From positions 1 through 56,489 of the forward strand of contig JAJFUB010000095.1 of the NCBI GenBank assembly GCA_021372615.1: 56,489 nt of DNA, written 5' to 3'. The notes under the pieces are model-generated. The model was not told the DNA's origin. It saw only the letters and a list, made by a program, of their open reading frames with translations, and did no database searches. Shown piece after piece: positions 34,060-43,133 of the stretch (its first letter is position 1; each line of letters starts with the position of its first letter). Source of the stretch: a bacterium. GTDB taxonomy: Bacteria > Armatimonadota > Zipacnadia > Zipacnadales > UBA11051. Both the position numbers and the translations under genes were made by a program.

Positions 34060-36971
34060 ACTATCTCCGACAGCGGGCAGCACTGCGTGGGTCTCGATAT
34101 GAAGCTCGGATAGGTACTATGCAGCTCCCACACATGGCACAGGGATAGAAGCAGCGCCACATCAATACGAGCGAGCGGATCGCTCAGCGCTGGTACTTGA
34201 CTTCCCTCCTTGGTGACGTGCTTGTGCAAGTCTAGGATTTGCCTGATCGGCTTCCGCAGGCGATCCATGACGATGCGGCCGTCCTTCAATGCTTCCTGCT
34301 GGTCACTGAATGCGGCTATGAAGGCGGCAGACGGGTCGCACTCGCACAATGACTGCAGGTGGTCGTCCGCGTTCAGGTCAATCAGTGACTGGAGATTCAG
34401 CCCTATGTTCCAGTACTCCACCAGAGCATACCGAAGGAAAGGAAGTACCAGATGCCTCAGCGTCTGATAGACAGCGGAATGGTAGTCCTCAAGGTGGCTC
34501 GCGAACTCGTCCAACCACGGTGCTGGAAAGCTGGAACTCTCGATGCCAAAGGGTGCACTGCCACGAGCATTCCCAAAGGCCCGCTGGATCGCCTTCTCAA
34601 CCAGGGAATGCTCATCGCTCTTGGACAGTAGTATCTCCTGCCAGCCCTTCTTCAGTGCTTCCTCCAACCACGGGTTGTCTGAATCGGTGAGGTCGGCGAT
34701 CAGGTAGATTGACGCAATACGCTGGATGGCATCAACTGGATGGACGGCCAAGTGTGGACTCGTCAGCCAGTTCTGCCACAGAGAGCGCACACAGAAGTCA
34801 GTCTGCCTATCGAACAGCTCGTACTCGACCCAATGAGCGAACGTCTCCTCCAGCGCCCGGACTATTGGCGCGTGGGCTGCACCGAACCCTCGCATCCACT
34901 TGTTAGGAGCACCGCGGCATACGTTCAGCAGTCTGTCTTCCCCCCCCGGCCTTGCGACGAGCAATTCCCAGATCAGGTGCCCAGCTTCATGGAAAATCCG
35001 CGGCAGCGTCACAGCGAGGTTCTGCGCGAAGACATCCGTGAAATGAACAATCCCGCCTGGGGATATGTAGACCCCCTGGAGTACTGTGAGGCACAGACAA
35101 CCGGTCCAACGACGTCCGGTGCGATCACGATCATCGGTCAGTGCCTTGATCTCGTCTTGGCGCACCGGTATTTGGCCGGCCCTGTGCCTGCCATACCATG
35201 AGGTCTCGGCGACGCTCCCTGGCGGTTCCGTTCCTGCCCGCGCGATGGCATAGTTCACAATGTAGCCGACTACCCACTCGACCGCCTTCGCCAAGGCTTG
35301 TAGACCGGCTCCCTCCGAGTGAAACGGCGAACCAGGCGGCGCAGCTTCGGCCCAGAGAGTCTGCTGTCTTTCATATATCGCGAGCGTGAGGAACTTCACC
35401 AACTGAAGTGCAGCCCAGGGCCTGTGAATCTCGTCGAGCTCATACTTCACATTGCTATCGAGATCGCACAATGCCGAGATGAGATCATCCGCGTCCGAGG
35501 CGATCTCCGGGTTCATCAGGAGTGCGCGTGCAGCTATCCGCAGATCATTCAGGGCTCCTGCAATGGCTGCCACAGGCACGGAATCGCTGTCTTGGCGAGT
35601 CTGGACATTATCAAAGGCTTTGTCCACCACACTCAGCACTTGCTCGGCGCAGAACGGTGCCAGGGGCAGGAGCCTGGTGCCGGTCCTGGTGTCCGCGGCT
35701 CCGAGAGTACGAAGAGGGATCGAAACCGTCGTTAGCCGGACCCCGGATTTCTGTCTCCATGCGAGCATACGTTGAATGAACTCGCGGCAGTGCTGGAAAC
35801 TGGAGAAGCAGAGAATACCGGTATGGACATCGAAGGGCCCGTAGGACAGTTGCACCAGAGGTGTGTGATCCGCAGTCGCACCGTTCGGGACCGCGCCATG
35901 ATCTGCTGTCGCGCCACGCATTTCCGCGAGAGCCTGCGATGATAGTATGGTACCGAGCGGAACACCGTCGTAACCAAGCTGGGGAGACGACCGCAGTACC
36001 CCTTCGATCAGCTCGGCAGCGCGCCGCTCATCTGGCCCTTGGACTCCGGCTCCTATCGTAACCATGAACGGCCTGGGTGCTGTACCCGAAACATTCAGGA
36101 CAGTCGGCCGGTCGGCGCGCCAGCACACAGTGGAGTTGGTCCGGGAAATCAGCGGCTGGCGCATGAGAAAGCTCTCATGGTCAGACACCGCTTGGTGTGA
36201 TAGCGGTGCTTCGGTCGTCGGCGCACACTGCTCGTCGGGCTCATTCTGCGACGGCTGTTCACCCGGAACCGCCTGATGATCTGGTCGCTTGTCCTTGTCC
36301 GAGGACGCGCCGTCATATGTGGCTAACCGGTAGAGCGCGTCATGGTATCTCCAGAGCCGATACCGCGAGAACGCGTCCAAATCCCCCGTGTTGACGGGGA
36401 CACCGTCTTTGTTGACTGCACCATGTGCTCGAGCAATGTGGCCGATCAGACGCTTGGGAACCGGCTGAGCAGCGATGACATTCACGCATTCGAGAGACGC
36501 CATTAGCTCGGTGTCGGAAAGAAACGCGATGATCTGGTTACTTCCCTGCGTTAGGGCGCATACCGGGCGGTCCCCCGACTGCGACTCGTCTACGACCCGA
36601 TGGACTGTCTCCATCGCAGCCTCTGCTGCGTATAGCCCGCCCAACGTAGCTACAAGGGGGTTGACTTTGATCGCACACATCACGAAATGCGACCACGATG
36701 CCATTCGCCGAAACTGGTCCTCTCCTGTCTCAGCGTCGCTCGCAAGGAACCAGCAGGGAAACCCGAGACGGTGCTGCGTAGTCTGAACATGGCGAGTATT
36801 GAGACGTGAGTGGGGGCGTCCTTGGGTGCACAGCCAGAAATACGCCTGATCCCAGCCGGTGAGGCACTCTGTCCGAAATGCTGTGTCGTCGTCGAGAGAG
36901 GTGTCGTCCAAGAGGGCGTCGGCCGCTTGGCCAACCAAGTCGATGAACAGGCTCTCTGCAGCCAGAATCAT
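34056..36971 (-). CDS. Large HEXXH zincin-like protein of unknown function
   Basis: A 971-residue cytoplasmic protein. Its clear motif is HEAGH at 661-665 within LPRIFHEAGHLIWELL, with a likely third zinc ligand Glu708 or Glu709 in ALEETFAHWVEYELF, as in gluzincin-type metallopeptidases. The N-terminal 450 residues are of unknown fold, with an acidic, disordered-looking spacer at about 220-265 (SSDKDKRPDHQAVPGEQPSQ). The C-terminal 250 are mainly helical. There is no signal peptide or membrane segment, so it acts inside the cell. Its stop overlaps the start of the HD-domain gene (ATGA), which implies coupled translation and a shared function, for example a protease that activates or senses for the HD effector. 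I know no described defence system with this pair; the role is inferred from the island context. Confidence 0.75.
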   Translation of the reverse strand: MILAAESLFIDLVGQAADALLDDTSLDDDTAFRTECLTGWDQAYFWLCTQGRPHSRLNTRHVQTTQHRLGFPCWFLASDAETGEDQFRRMASWSHFVMCAIKVNPLVATLGGLYAAEAAMETVHRVVDESQSGDRPVCALTQGSNQIIAFLSDTELMASLECVNVIAAQPVPKRLIGHIARAHGAVNKDGVPVNTGDLDAFSRYRLWRYHDALYRLATYDGASSDKDKRPDHQAVPGEQPSQNEPDEQCAPTTEAPLSHQAVSDHESFLMRQPLISRTNSTVCWRADRPTVLNVSGTAPRPFMVTIGAGVQGPDERRAAELIEGVLRSSPQLGYDGVPLGTILSSQALAEMRGATADHGAVPNGATADHTPLVQLSYGPFDVHTGILCFSSFQHCREFIQRMLAWRQKSGVRLTTVSIPLRTLGAADTRTGTRLLPLAPFCAEQVLSVVDKAFDNVQTRQDSDSVPVAAIAGALNDLRIAARALLMNPEIASDADDLISALCDLDSNVKYELDEIHRPWAALQLVKFLTLAIYERQQTLWAEAAPPGSPFHSEGAGLQALAKAVEWVVGYIVNYAIARAGTEPPGSVAETSWYGRHRAGQIPVRQDEIKALTDDRDRTGRRWTGCLCLTVLQGVYISPGGIVHFTDVFAQNLAVTLPRIFHEAGHLIWELLVARPGGEDRLLNVCRGAPNKWMRGFGAAHAPIVRALEETFAHWVEYELFDRQTDFCVRSLWQNWLTSPHLAVHPVDAIQRIASIYLIADLTDSDNPWLEEALKKGWQEILLSKSDEHSLVEKAIQRAFGNARGSAPFGIESSSFPAPWLDEFASHLEDYHSAVYQTLRHLVLPFLRYALVEYWNIGLNLQSLIDLNADDHLQSLCECDPSAAFIAAFSDQQEALKDGRIVMDRLRKPIRQILDLHKHVTKEGSQVPALSDPLARIDVALLLSLCHVWELHSTYPSFISRPTQCCPLSEIV

Positions 36972-37026
36972 GGTTGCCGCCTAATGAACCGCGCGGGGTG
37001 GAGTCATGGCCCCCCACAAGGGGTAA

Positions 37027-37055
37027 CACCCCGAATACTAATGCTGTTCGGGGTG
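37027..37055. promoter_or_regulatory. Perfect 9-bp hairpin between the 92-residue gene and the HEXXH gene
   Basis: CACCCCGAA (37027-37035) and TTCGGGGTG (37047-37055) frame an 11-base loop. It is located 56 bases upstream of the HEXXH start and just after the small gene. There is no T-run after it, so it could be an operator or an RNA processing/attenuation signal rather than a terminator. Confidence 0.4.
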
Positions 37056-37071
37056 CACAGCGGGGCACGGC

Positions 37072-37350
37072 CTACATGGGCGACAGGGGGCCTTCGTCTC
37101 TTGTCCGGCCCTCGAATGCTGCGCTCCGTTGAGCGGCGGGTTCAACAGTGGTGAATGCCACATAAGCGATGGCAGGCGGCAGGAACTCCTGGGGGGCGGC
37201 GTCCTTGATGTAGTCGATGGGTGTATTGCGAGTACTCGCCAAGACCGGAGAAGCCCCCTCGGAGAGATAGGAGAGGAAGCGCTTCTCTTCGCGGTTAGCC
37301 ACCAGTTCGCGCAGAGCTTGGTCTTGTCTGACCCGTCGTAGATGTGCCAT
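37072..37350 (-). CDS. Small protein of unknown function (92 residues)
   Basis: Not recognised. The N-terminal half is charged and helical (RRVRQDQALRELVANREEKR), then TPIDYIKDAAPQEFLPPAIAYVAF; there is no Cys cluster, signal peptide or membrane helix. GGAG lies nine bases before the ATG. It is between the HTH gene (173 bases upstream) and the HEXXH gene (100 bases downstream), all on the minus strand, and so is probably part of the same operon. It could be an inhibitor or accessory factor of the two large proteins. The coding call is moderately supported. Confidence 0.55.
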   Translation of the reverse strand: MAHLRRVRQDQALRELVANREEKRFLSYLSEGASPVLASTRNTPIDYIKDAAPQEFLPPAIAYVAFTTVEPAAQRSAAFEGRTRDEGPLSPM

Positions 37351-37523
37351 CGATCACAGTCTCCGTTCGCGTGAGCGACCTCATTGTGACGGTACGAAGC
37401 GACTGGGAAGCAGGCGCCTTTCGGCGGCGACTACCATCAGCGATGGAAGTTGGCCCGACGCCGGCAATGAGTGCGAAGGAGATGCGGTGTGTGCTGTGAT
37501 GAATGCTATGAGCAGGTCGGACA

Positions 37524-37871
37524 CTAGGCCTCGTCAAAGATCGGCATGGCCGCGATGGTTTCAGGGTCCAGTAGGTGTTCAGGCACTTCATAGTGATCGA
37601 TAACGTAGCGTATCTGATCGTTGACGTCGCCGGGCGCAGCAGCCAACATCTTGAGCCTCGCCCGCGTCTCACCCAGATGGTACAGTCTGCCACGACTGTC
37701 TCTCCGCACCGCCCGAAACAGCTTCGCGCGCTGGCGTTGCCGAACGGCGTCCACCTTCATTCCCATCAAGAGCACCAACTGCCCGAACCTGATAAGTGTA
37801 TCGTCAGGAGCGTCGAAGAGTTTATCCCGCAATGGCTGGTTGCTATCCCTACTCACACCCATCAGGCCCAT
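37524..37871 (-). CDS. Small HTH-like DNA-binding protein, probable operon regulator
   Basis: A 115-residue protein. Residues about 25-70 look like a winged or excisionase-type helix-turn-helix (TLIRFGQLVLLMGMKVDAVR, then AVRRDSRGRLYHLGETRARL), with the basic wing typical of MerR/Xis-like readers. The rest is acidic (VPEHLLDPETIAAMPIFDEA). The start could be 37871 or the ATG three codons later; the RBS is weak in both cases. It is the first gene after the promoter at 37917-37946, upstream of the 92-residue, HEXXH and HD genes, which suggests it controls that cassette. The DNA-binding call is from motif shape only. Confidence 0.6.
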   Translation of the reverse strand: MGLMGVSRDSNQPLRDKLFDAPDDTLIRFGQLVLLMGMKVDAVRQRQRAKLFRAVRRDSRGRLYHLGETRARLKMLAAAPGDVNDQIRYVIDHYEVPEHLLDPETIAAMPIFDEA

Positions 37872-37916
37872 CCGTTTCCAGGCGTTTTGGTACGCAAACG
37901 CACCTTATCGGATGTT

Positions 37917-37946
37917 AGTCTACATCAACCCATCTCTTCGTGTCAA
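37917..37946 (-). promoter_or_regulatory. Sigma-70 promoter of the HTH-HEXXH-HD operon
   Basis: On the minus strand TTGACA (37946-37941) and TAGACT (37922-37917) are separated by 18 bases. The predicted transcript starts about 35-40 bases before the HTH gene. The region 37872-38074 otherwise holds no gene. Confidence 0.65.
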
Positions 37947-38074
37947 TAGGGACATATATGACCAATGCGGTAGCCCGTATGAGACTGTCTCAGGGATTCC
38001 GCATCCGCTGCGAGAACACTCGATGGTGCGACCAGCGGCACCCTAGTGTGCCGTTCGGTTGGGACGGCGCCAGG

Positions 38075-40114
38075 TCACGCCTCCCCCGTCACGAGCACCT
38101 CTTCGCCCAGCATGTCCATGATCTTCACGGCTACCGTCGTCTTTCTCCCCTTCGACGCGGGCAGGCGGTACTCGCCCTCAACGAAGTCGGCCTTCTTCTC
38201 CGGCACATCTGAGAGAGCGATGTTGAAGACCTCGCCGTCATAGGCCGGGTCAATCATCACGCAGTCAACCATCTGCCGCCAGTCGTCAATGTGCGCCTGC
38301 ACGATCCCCGCCTGCTGCTGGAGCCGCTTGATGATCGTCGGCGAGCAGAAGTCCTTGATCGTGACGGCGATCTCCTCTCTCTCGCGCTTGATCGTCACGC
38401 GGGCCGTGGCCGGCTCGTGCTGCAGGAAGCCGCCGTAGCGGGCGTCGGTCCGCAGCTCGATGACCTCGATCCGGTTGGCCGCGTTCTTCCCCCGGCGCAG
38501 GCGGTTGTGGTCCTCCAGCCAGGCGTCGGTGGTTAGCTCTTTGCCCAGGCAGACCGCGACCGCGTTCTCCGTGGTCTTGCGCGCCTCCAACTCCTGCTTG
38601 ATCTCCTCCAGGTCAGTCAAGCAGAGAGGATGGTTGAACGGTATCACGCGCACGAGGTCCTGCCCCCGCGTTCCGTCGAAGAAGGTGTCGGTGCGGTTGC
38701 GCTGGACGCCGATGACCTGGCAAGCAAGCTCGACGGCCTCATTGTGCTGCACCTGCAGGTCGTAGTCATTCACGCGCCAGACGGTGAAGGAGAACTGCGC
38801 CGGTGGCGGTGCCGTGTCCGTGGCAGGGAGGCGAGGGTTGGCTATCTCCGCCTGCCATTCGGCGATCTGGGCCTCAATGATGCCTTGCAGGCGCTTGCTC
38901 GTAGTCTGGATCGCGCCCTTGTTGATGTCACAGGCGATCCAGCGCCGGCCAAGCCTCTGAGCGACGGCGGCGGCCGTGCCGGAACCGATGAAGCAGTCGA
39001 GAACGATGTCGCCGGGGGCCGTTACCCATTGAACGAGACGGTTCGAGATGGCTTCGCTCTTCTCGGTGGGGTAGTCGGTCTCGGTGCCGCGATACGGCAG
39101 GTCGAGCCAGACGTTGCTTATGAGCTTGTACGTTCGGGGCGGGACGTAGTACTGGACCACGTTCTCGGGGGACAACCTGACGAAGTCGAGGTCGTTGCCG
39201 TTGGCCAGTTCCCGGAGGTAGTAGTCGTCGAGCGAGATGCTCCCCTCAGAATGCGCCTGGAACTCCTCATAGTTGCCGATTGCCTTCTTGGCTCGCTTGT
39301 CGGACCAGCGCCACTGGCCGTCCGCTGGCTTCTGACCGAACAACTCACCTCGCATGGTAGGCCGGTCTGTGCCACGCCAGAAGGTATCCCACTTACCCGG
39401 CTCATGGTCCTTGGAGACGGATTGCAGTTTGCGGTACTTTGTGCCCGTGCCCTTCGAGTAGAGGAAGATCGTGTTGCTTCCAAGGGTCAGGTTGGACATC
39501 TCCTCGAACTGCGACTGAACGTTCTTGACGCCGGCCCGCACGATGATCTCCGCGCGGAAGTTGCTGGCCCCGAACACCTCCTCCAGGAGCATCCGAAGGA
39601 GGTGGCTTCTCTTGGCGTCGCAGTGAAGGGCGATGCTGCCGTCCTCCGTCAGCAGTTCCCCGAGGAGTGATAGGCGCTCGTACATGAACTGCAGGTAGTT
39701 GTCATTGCCCCAGATGTCGGTGTACTGGATCTGCTCGCCTATTGTGTAGTTCTCACCGTCCATCTTGGCAGCACCCTTTGGCCCACGCAGGCTCACCTTG
39801 CGGACGTAGTCTGCCCCCGAATCGAAGGGCGGATCAATGTAGATCAGATTGACCTTGCCGCGAAAGCCGTTGGCAAGCAAGTGGGCCAGCACTTCCTTGT
39901 TGTCACCGTGGAATAGTAGGCCTCCCTTCGGACAGCCTGCGGGCCACTGCTTCCACGGTTCGCCATCTTGCACCGCCGCGTCGCCGGCAGGATCGAAGGT
40001 CTCGATGTGCTGAGCCGGGTAGGCAGCCACGGCGCGAAGTGGTCGCTTGCCGACCCACGTCAGCATCGGTCGGCCCTTCGGCGCGGCGATGGTCAGTGTC
40101 TTGTTATCACTCAT
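38075..40114 (-). CDS. Type III-like DNA adenine methyltransferase (Mod)
   Basis: A 679-residue beta-class N6-adenine methyltransferase. Motif IV is DPPF at residues 94-97 (LIYIDPPFDSGADYVRKVSL) and motif I is FIGSGT at about 375-380 (LDCFIGSGTAAAVAQRLGRR), in the IV-before-I order of that class. The middle (about 120-340) is probably the target-recognition region. The C-terminal 270 residues form an extra domain. It should methylate adenines in a specific site and provide the specificity of the complex. Its start overlaps the stop of the Res gene (ATGA at 40111-40114), so the pair is translated in coupled fashion in the order Res then Mod, the reverse of the classical type III order. Confidence 0.9.
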   Translation of the reverse strand: MSDNKTLTIAAPKGRPMLTWVGKRPLRAVAAYPAQHIETFDPAGDAAVQDGEPWKQWPAGCPKGGLLFHGDNKEVLAHLLANGFRGKVNLIYIDPPFDSGADYVRKVSLRGPKGAAKMDGENYTIGEQIQYTDIWGNDNYLQFMYERLSLLGELLTEDGSIALHCDAKRSHLLRMLLEEVFGASNFRAEIIVRAGVKNVQSQFEEMSNLTLGSNTIFLYSKGTGTKYRKLQSVSKDHEPGKWDTFWRGTDRPTMRGELFGQKPADGQWRWSDKRAKKAIGNYEEFQAHSEGSISLDDYYLRELANGNDLDFVRLSPENVVQYYVPPRTYKLISNVWLDLPYRGTETDYPTEKSEAISNRLVQWVTAPGDIVLDCFIGSGTAAAVAQRLGRRWIACDINKGAIQTTSKRLQGIIEAQIAEWQAEIANPRLPATDTAPPPAQFSFTVWRVNDYDLQVQHNEAVELACQVIGVQRNRTDTFFDGTRGQDLVRVIPFNHPLCLTDLEEIKQELEARKTTENAVAVCLGKELTTDAWLEDHNRLRRGKNAANRIEVIELRTDARYGGFLQHEPATARVTIKREREEIAVTIKDFCSPTIIKRLQQQAGIVQAHIDDWRQMVDCVMIDPAYDGEVFNIALSDVPEKKADFVEGEYRLPASKGRKTTVAVKIMDMLGEEVLVTGEA

Positions 40115-42762
40115 GTGTCACTCCCCGTCGTCTCCTCGAAGCGTCGGCGGACCTTGCCGGTCTGGTTGTATGTGATTGCCTCGGTTGATGTGAAGATCAT
40201 CTCGTAGGCTATGCGGCCGGGGTTGGTCCCTTCCCATTCCCGCGCGGCCTCCGCCTTCACGCCCTTCTCGCCATCGACAGGATGCAGCCTCTCACGTTCC
40301 CGCTTGATCTCCACAATGACCGTCCTGCCATCCTTGCGCCGGATCACGAAGTCTGGCGTATAGCTGTGCGTGCGGCCGTCAAGCCCTTGGTACGTGATAT
40401 AGAAGTCGGTCTTGGCGGGGTCCGTCAGCGCCCCAGTGAAGTAGACGTCCTCGACCTCTTCGAGGCGCTGCCCCAGGTAGCTCAGCATCTGATCGAGGAA
40501 GCTCTCCTCCGGCTCGGAGTCGAAGAAGTAGGGCGTGTAGTGGAAAGCCAGTTCGCCGGCGCGATCTCGCAGGTCTTCGTACTTCACAAGCAGGTGCTGG
40601 CTGCTCAGAGGATAGGTGATTTCGGTGGTGTACTGCAGGGACCCGTCATCGCCGGTTTCCTGCTCAAAGGCCCTGGTGTCCAACCTGACCAAGGCCAACG
40701 CCTTCTCGACAGTCTCCTCCCGCACTTCGTAGGCTCGAGTCTGTGCCTCAAGCTGCCTCGCAAGGAAGCTGAGGTGGCTCGTAGGCAGGCCATCCTGGCC
40801 GGGATAGGCGGCGCGAAGCGCGTCATACAGCGGCCAGAGTTCCCGGCGATAGAGACCCGCCAGGTCGACGGCGCTGGCGTAGAGGCTTGTCACCTCCACC
40901 GGCGTCTCAATCCTCACGCTGTCTCCAACCTGTTGCATGACGTGATTGCGCGCGTGTTCGTCCAGCGTGAAGGCGGCCCGTTCCAGGCTTTGCTCGGTCA
41001 CGGTCGGTGGCGTGAAGCTGATGTGTGTGTCCGCCGCAAGCGGCTTCGGCACCACAGTTCGCACGATCTGGCGCACCCTCAGAGGCGCGATGCTGGTCTT
41101 GCGGACCACGAGCCTCGCGGTGCCGGTAGCCTGTTGAGAGCGGTTAAGCAGGTCGTTGAGCCGCTCGCCGTAGTTCTCCTGGAGTTGGCGGTCAAGGATG
41201 TCCACGTTGTCAGATGACAGGTAGACGCGGGCCTTGCGGGTGTTACCAGGCACCTGCCGCAGACAGCGAGTCGCTGCCTGCAGGACGAAGTTGGTGCTGG
41301 TTAGCCTGCGGGCCAGGGCGCAGGCGAAGAGGCTGGGGCAATCCCAGCCCTCTGTTCCGATATTGACCAGCAGCATCACGCGGTGCGGTGCGCCGGGGTC
41401 TCTGCTCAGTCGCTCGAATGCATCCTTCTCATCGGGAGTGGACTCGTTGGTCCTCTTCAGGCAGAGCGTCGTCGGTTGCCCGGCCTGCAGAAGGGCCGCG
41501 TCCACTGCCGGGCGCAGTTCCTCGATGTCGTCGGTCTGCGGGAAGTAGATCGCCAACCGTGCCGGCGCGCCGTTCGGCAGGCAGTGATCGCGATACTCAG
41601 TGAAGAAGTCGCGGATCACCTCGCCGATGAAGTCCTGCGTATGGGCGTTGTCAAAGTCATAGGAGAAGATGCTGTCGGACAGTTCCTTGAGGTAACCGTC
41701 GCGGATGCCCTGCGAGAGGCCATACCAAACAATGACATCCTTGAGCATCTGGCGCTGAAAATACGGCGTCCCGGTTGTGTTCACGGCGCAGATGAGGTTC
41801 GTGTTCGCGGCCAGGTAGTCAACGGTCTGGCGGACCCGCTTGAGGCCAGTTGCGAGGGGCTGCCCATAGGTGTGGTGTGCCTCGTCGCTGAAGATTGCCA
41901 GGTGGGGAAGCGAGGCGATCTTGCGCAGGCGGCGGTTGGCAACCTCGGCCTTGGCCGCTTCCTCCTGTTCGGGCGAGACGAGGCGGATGATCCCGAGATC
42001 GGCCTTGCGCACGGTCTCCTTCTGGATGCGTATCTTCTCCGTGTTGGTCACGACTATGTTGAGCGTCGAGCCTTCCTGGACCGGAATGTCGGGGTCCCCG
42101 TCCTGCGTGAACGTGAGCTTCACATTCGGGGAGAAACGCTGGTACAGGTAGCCGGGCAGGACGCAGTCGTAGGGGATGTCGGCCAGCGGCCGCAACGCCT
42201 CGATGATCGTCTTCCCCGGCGCGAACACGAGGGCGTTCTGCACGAAGTCTCCGTCCGGGTACTCCAGCGCCATGCCAAACTCGGTTGCGATGATGGCGCC
42301 GATCAGGATGGTCTTGCCGGCTCCCATCGCCAGCGCGAGGATGTAGCTGGGGTAGTCCAGGGCGAGGGTCTCGCGGAGGGCCTCAAGCCGGTACTTGCGG
42401 GCGAACTCGTCGTCGGTACTGATCTTCTCCCAGAGTCCGTCAAGCCCGCCGTGCCCGAGGGCATACTTGAGGAGATCAGGATGGTCGGCCCCGAGGGCCG
42501 CGAGCAGTTCAGCGGCGTCGGCGTACAGGTCAGAGTACAGCTTGACGGTGTGCGGGGTACCCTTGACCAGGCGCAGATACCAGTAGGTCTCCAGCGACTG
42601 CAGTTGCGGCTTGCGCAGGAAGCGTAGGCCCGCGCCCTCGTCCGTCCGCTGAAAGCCGAGGATGTCAGCTATGGCCGGATGCGCGTCGCAGGGGTAGCCC
42701 TGCTCGCGCCAGGCCGCAACCCGGTCGGCTAGTAGCTCGTACAGGTGCTTCAGGTCAGGCAT
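40111..42762 (-). CDS. Type III-like restriction subunit (Res), DEAH helicase with PD-(D/E)XK nuclease
   Basis: An 883-residue SF2 translocase/nuclease. Walker A AMGAGKT is at 145-151, DEAH at 293-296 (LAIFSDEAHHTYGQP), and motif VI-like QAATRCLRQVPG follows in the second RecA domain. Near the C-terminus PDF (Asp804) and EIK (Glu818, Lys820) form a PD-(D/E)XK nuclease site. The start at 42762 (MPDLKHLYELL) was chosen over the first in-frame ATG at 42828 because the family sequence begins there and AAGGA lies upstream. It should cut unmethylated foreign DNA in complex with the Mod protein. The divergent gene pair at 43134 shares its upstream region. Confidence 0.9.
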   Translation of the reverse strand: MPDLKHLYELLADRVAAWREQGYPCDAHPAIADILGFQRTDEGAGLRFLRKPQLQSLETYWYLRLVKGTPHTVKLYSDLYADAAELLAALGADHPDLLKYALGHGGLDGLWEKISTDDEFARKYRLEALRETLALDYPSYILALAMGAGKTILIGAIIATEFGMALEYPDGDFVQNALVFAPGKTIIEALRPLADIPYDCVLPGYLYQRFSPNVKLTFTQDGDPDIPVQEGSTLNIVVTNTEKIRIQKETVRKADLGIIRLVSPEQEEAAKAEVANRRLRKIASLPHLAIFSDEAHHTYGQPLATGLKRVRQTVDYLAANTNLICAVNTTGTPYFQRQMLKDVIVWYGLSQGIRDGYLKELSDSIFSYDFDNAHTQDFIGEVIRDFFTEYRDHCLPNGAPARLAIYFPQTDDIEELRPAVDAALLQAGQPTTLCLKRTNESTPDEKDAFERLSRDPGAPHRVMLLVNIGTEGWDCPSLFACALARRLTSTNFVLQAATRCLRQVPGNTRKARVYLSSDNVDILDRQLQENYGERLNDLLNRSQQATGTARLVVRKTSIAPLRVRQIVRTVVPKPLAADTHISFTPPTVTEQSLERAAFTLDEHARNHVMQQVGDSVRIETPVEVTSLYASAVDLAGLYRRELWPLYDALRAAYPGQDGLPTSHLSFLARQLEAQTRAYEVREETVEKALALVRLDTRAFEQETGDDGSLQYTTEITYPLSSQHLLVKYEDLRDRAGELAFHYTPYFFDSEPEESFLDQMLSYLGQRLEEVEDVYFTGALTDPAKTDFYITYQGLDGRTHSYTPDFVIRRKDGRTVIVEIKRERERLHPVDGEKGVKAEAAREWEGTNPGRIAYEMIFTSTEAITYNQTGKVRRRFEETTGSDT

Positions 42763-43133
42763 TGCGAAGTCGTGTCCTTGAGCTTCCCGGTCGCGTAGAC
42801 CCCCCCGCCCCACCAGTACCCGCTCCATTCGCCTCGTGCAGCGGCGTTCCCTCCCCTCGCCGCACAGGACTGCATTCCTTTGGGCGCAGGGCGCGCTGTG
42901 GTGCGCCCTGGCGTATCACAATGGGCGATGTATAGGGAAGCCCTACTGCGGCCTTCGTCGCGCCACGGGCGTCTGTAGCGCGTTCTGCTTGGCGGAACTC
43001 CGTGCTGGCCTCGTGCCCCAGACCGCCCATAGTGCGCTCCGTTGGTAGGTGTTCCCGGCCTCCGTGCCGAATAGTGCCTTCACGTGCGAGCGGGAGTGGA
43101 CGCGAAGATGCTTTCCTCCAAGGGGGGAATCGC
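42763..43133. other. Divergent intergenic region between Res and the unknown gene pair
   Basis: This 371-base stretch must contain promoters in both directions. A stem of GGGCGCGC and GTGCGCCC is present near 42886-42906, but I find no convincing paired -35/-10 boxes and no gene. Confidence 0.45.

Noticed and set aside
36400-36971. A signal peptide or membrane anchor at the start of the HEXXH protein
   Set aside because: The N-terminal segment ILAAESLFIDLVGQAADALL is amphipathic with acidic residues and not followed by a cleavage site.
37295-37693. 132-residue minus-strand frame overlapping the small HTH and 92-residue genes
   Set aside because: Ser/Thr/Arg-rich shadow in another frame; the HTH-like and 92-residue frames have better sequence character.
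42763-42828. N-terminal extension of the Res protein
   Set aside because: The 22 extra residues are unlike the family and the RBS supports the start at 42762.
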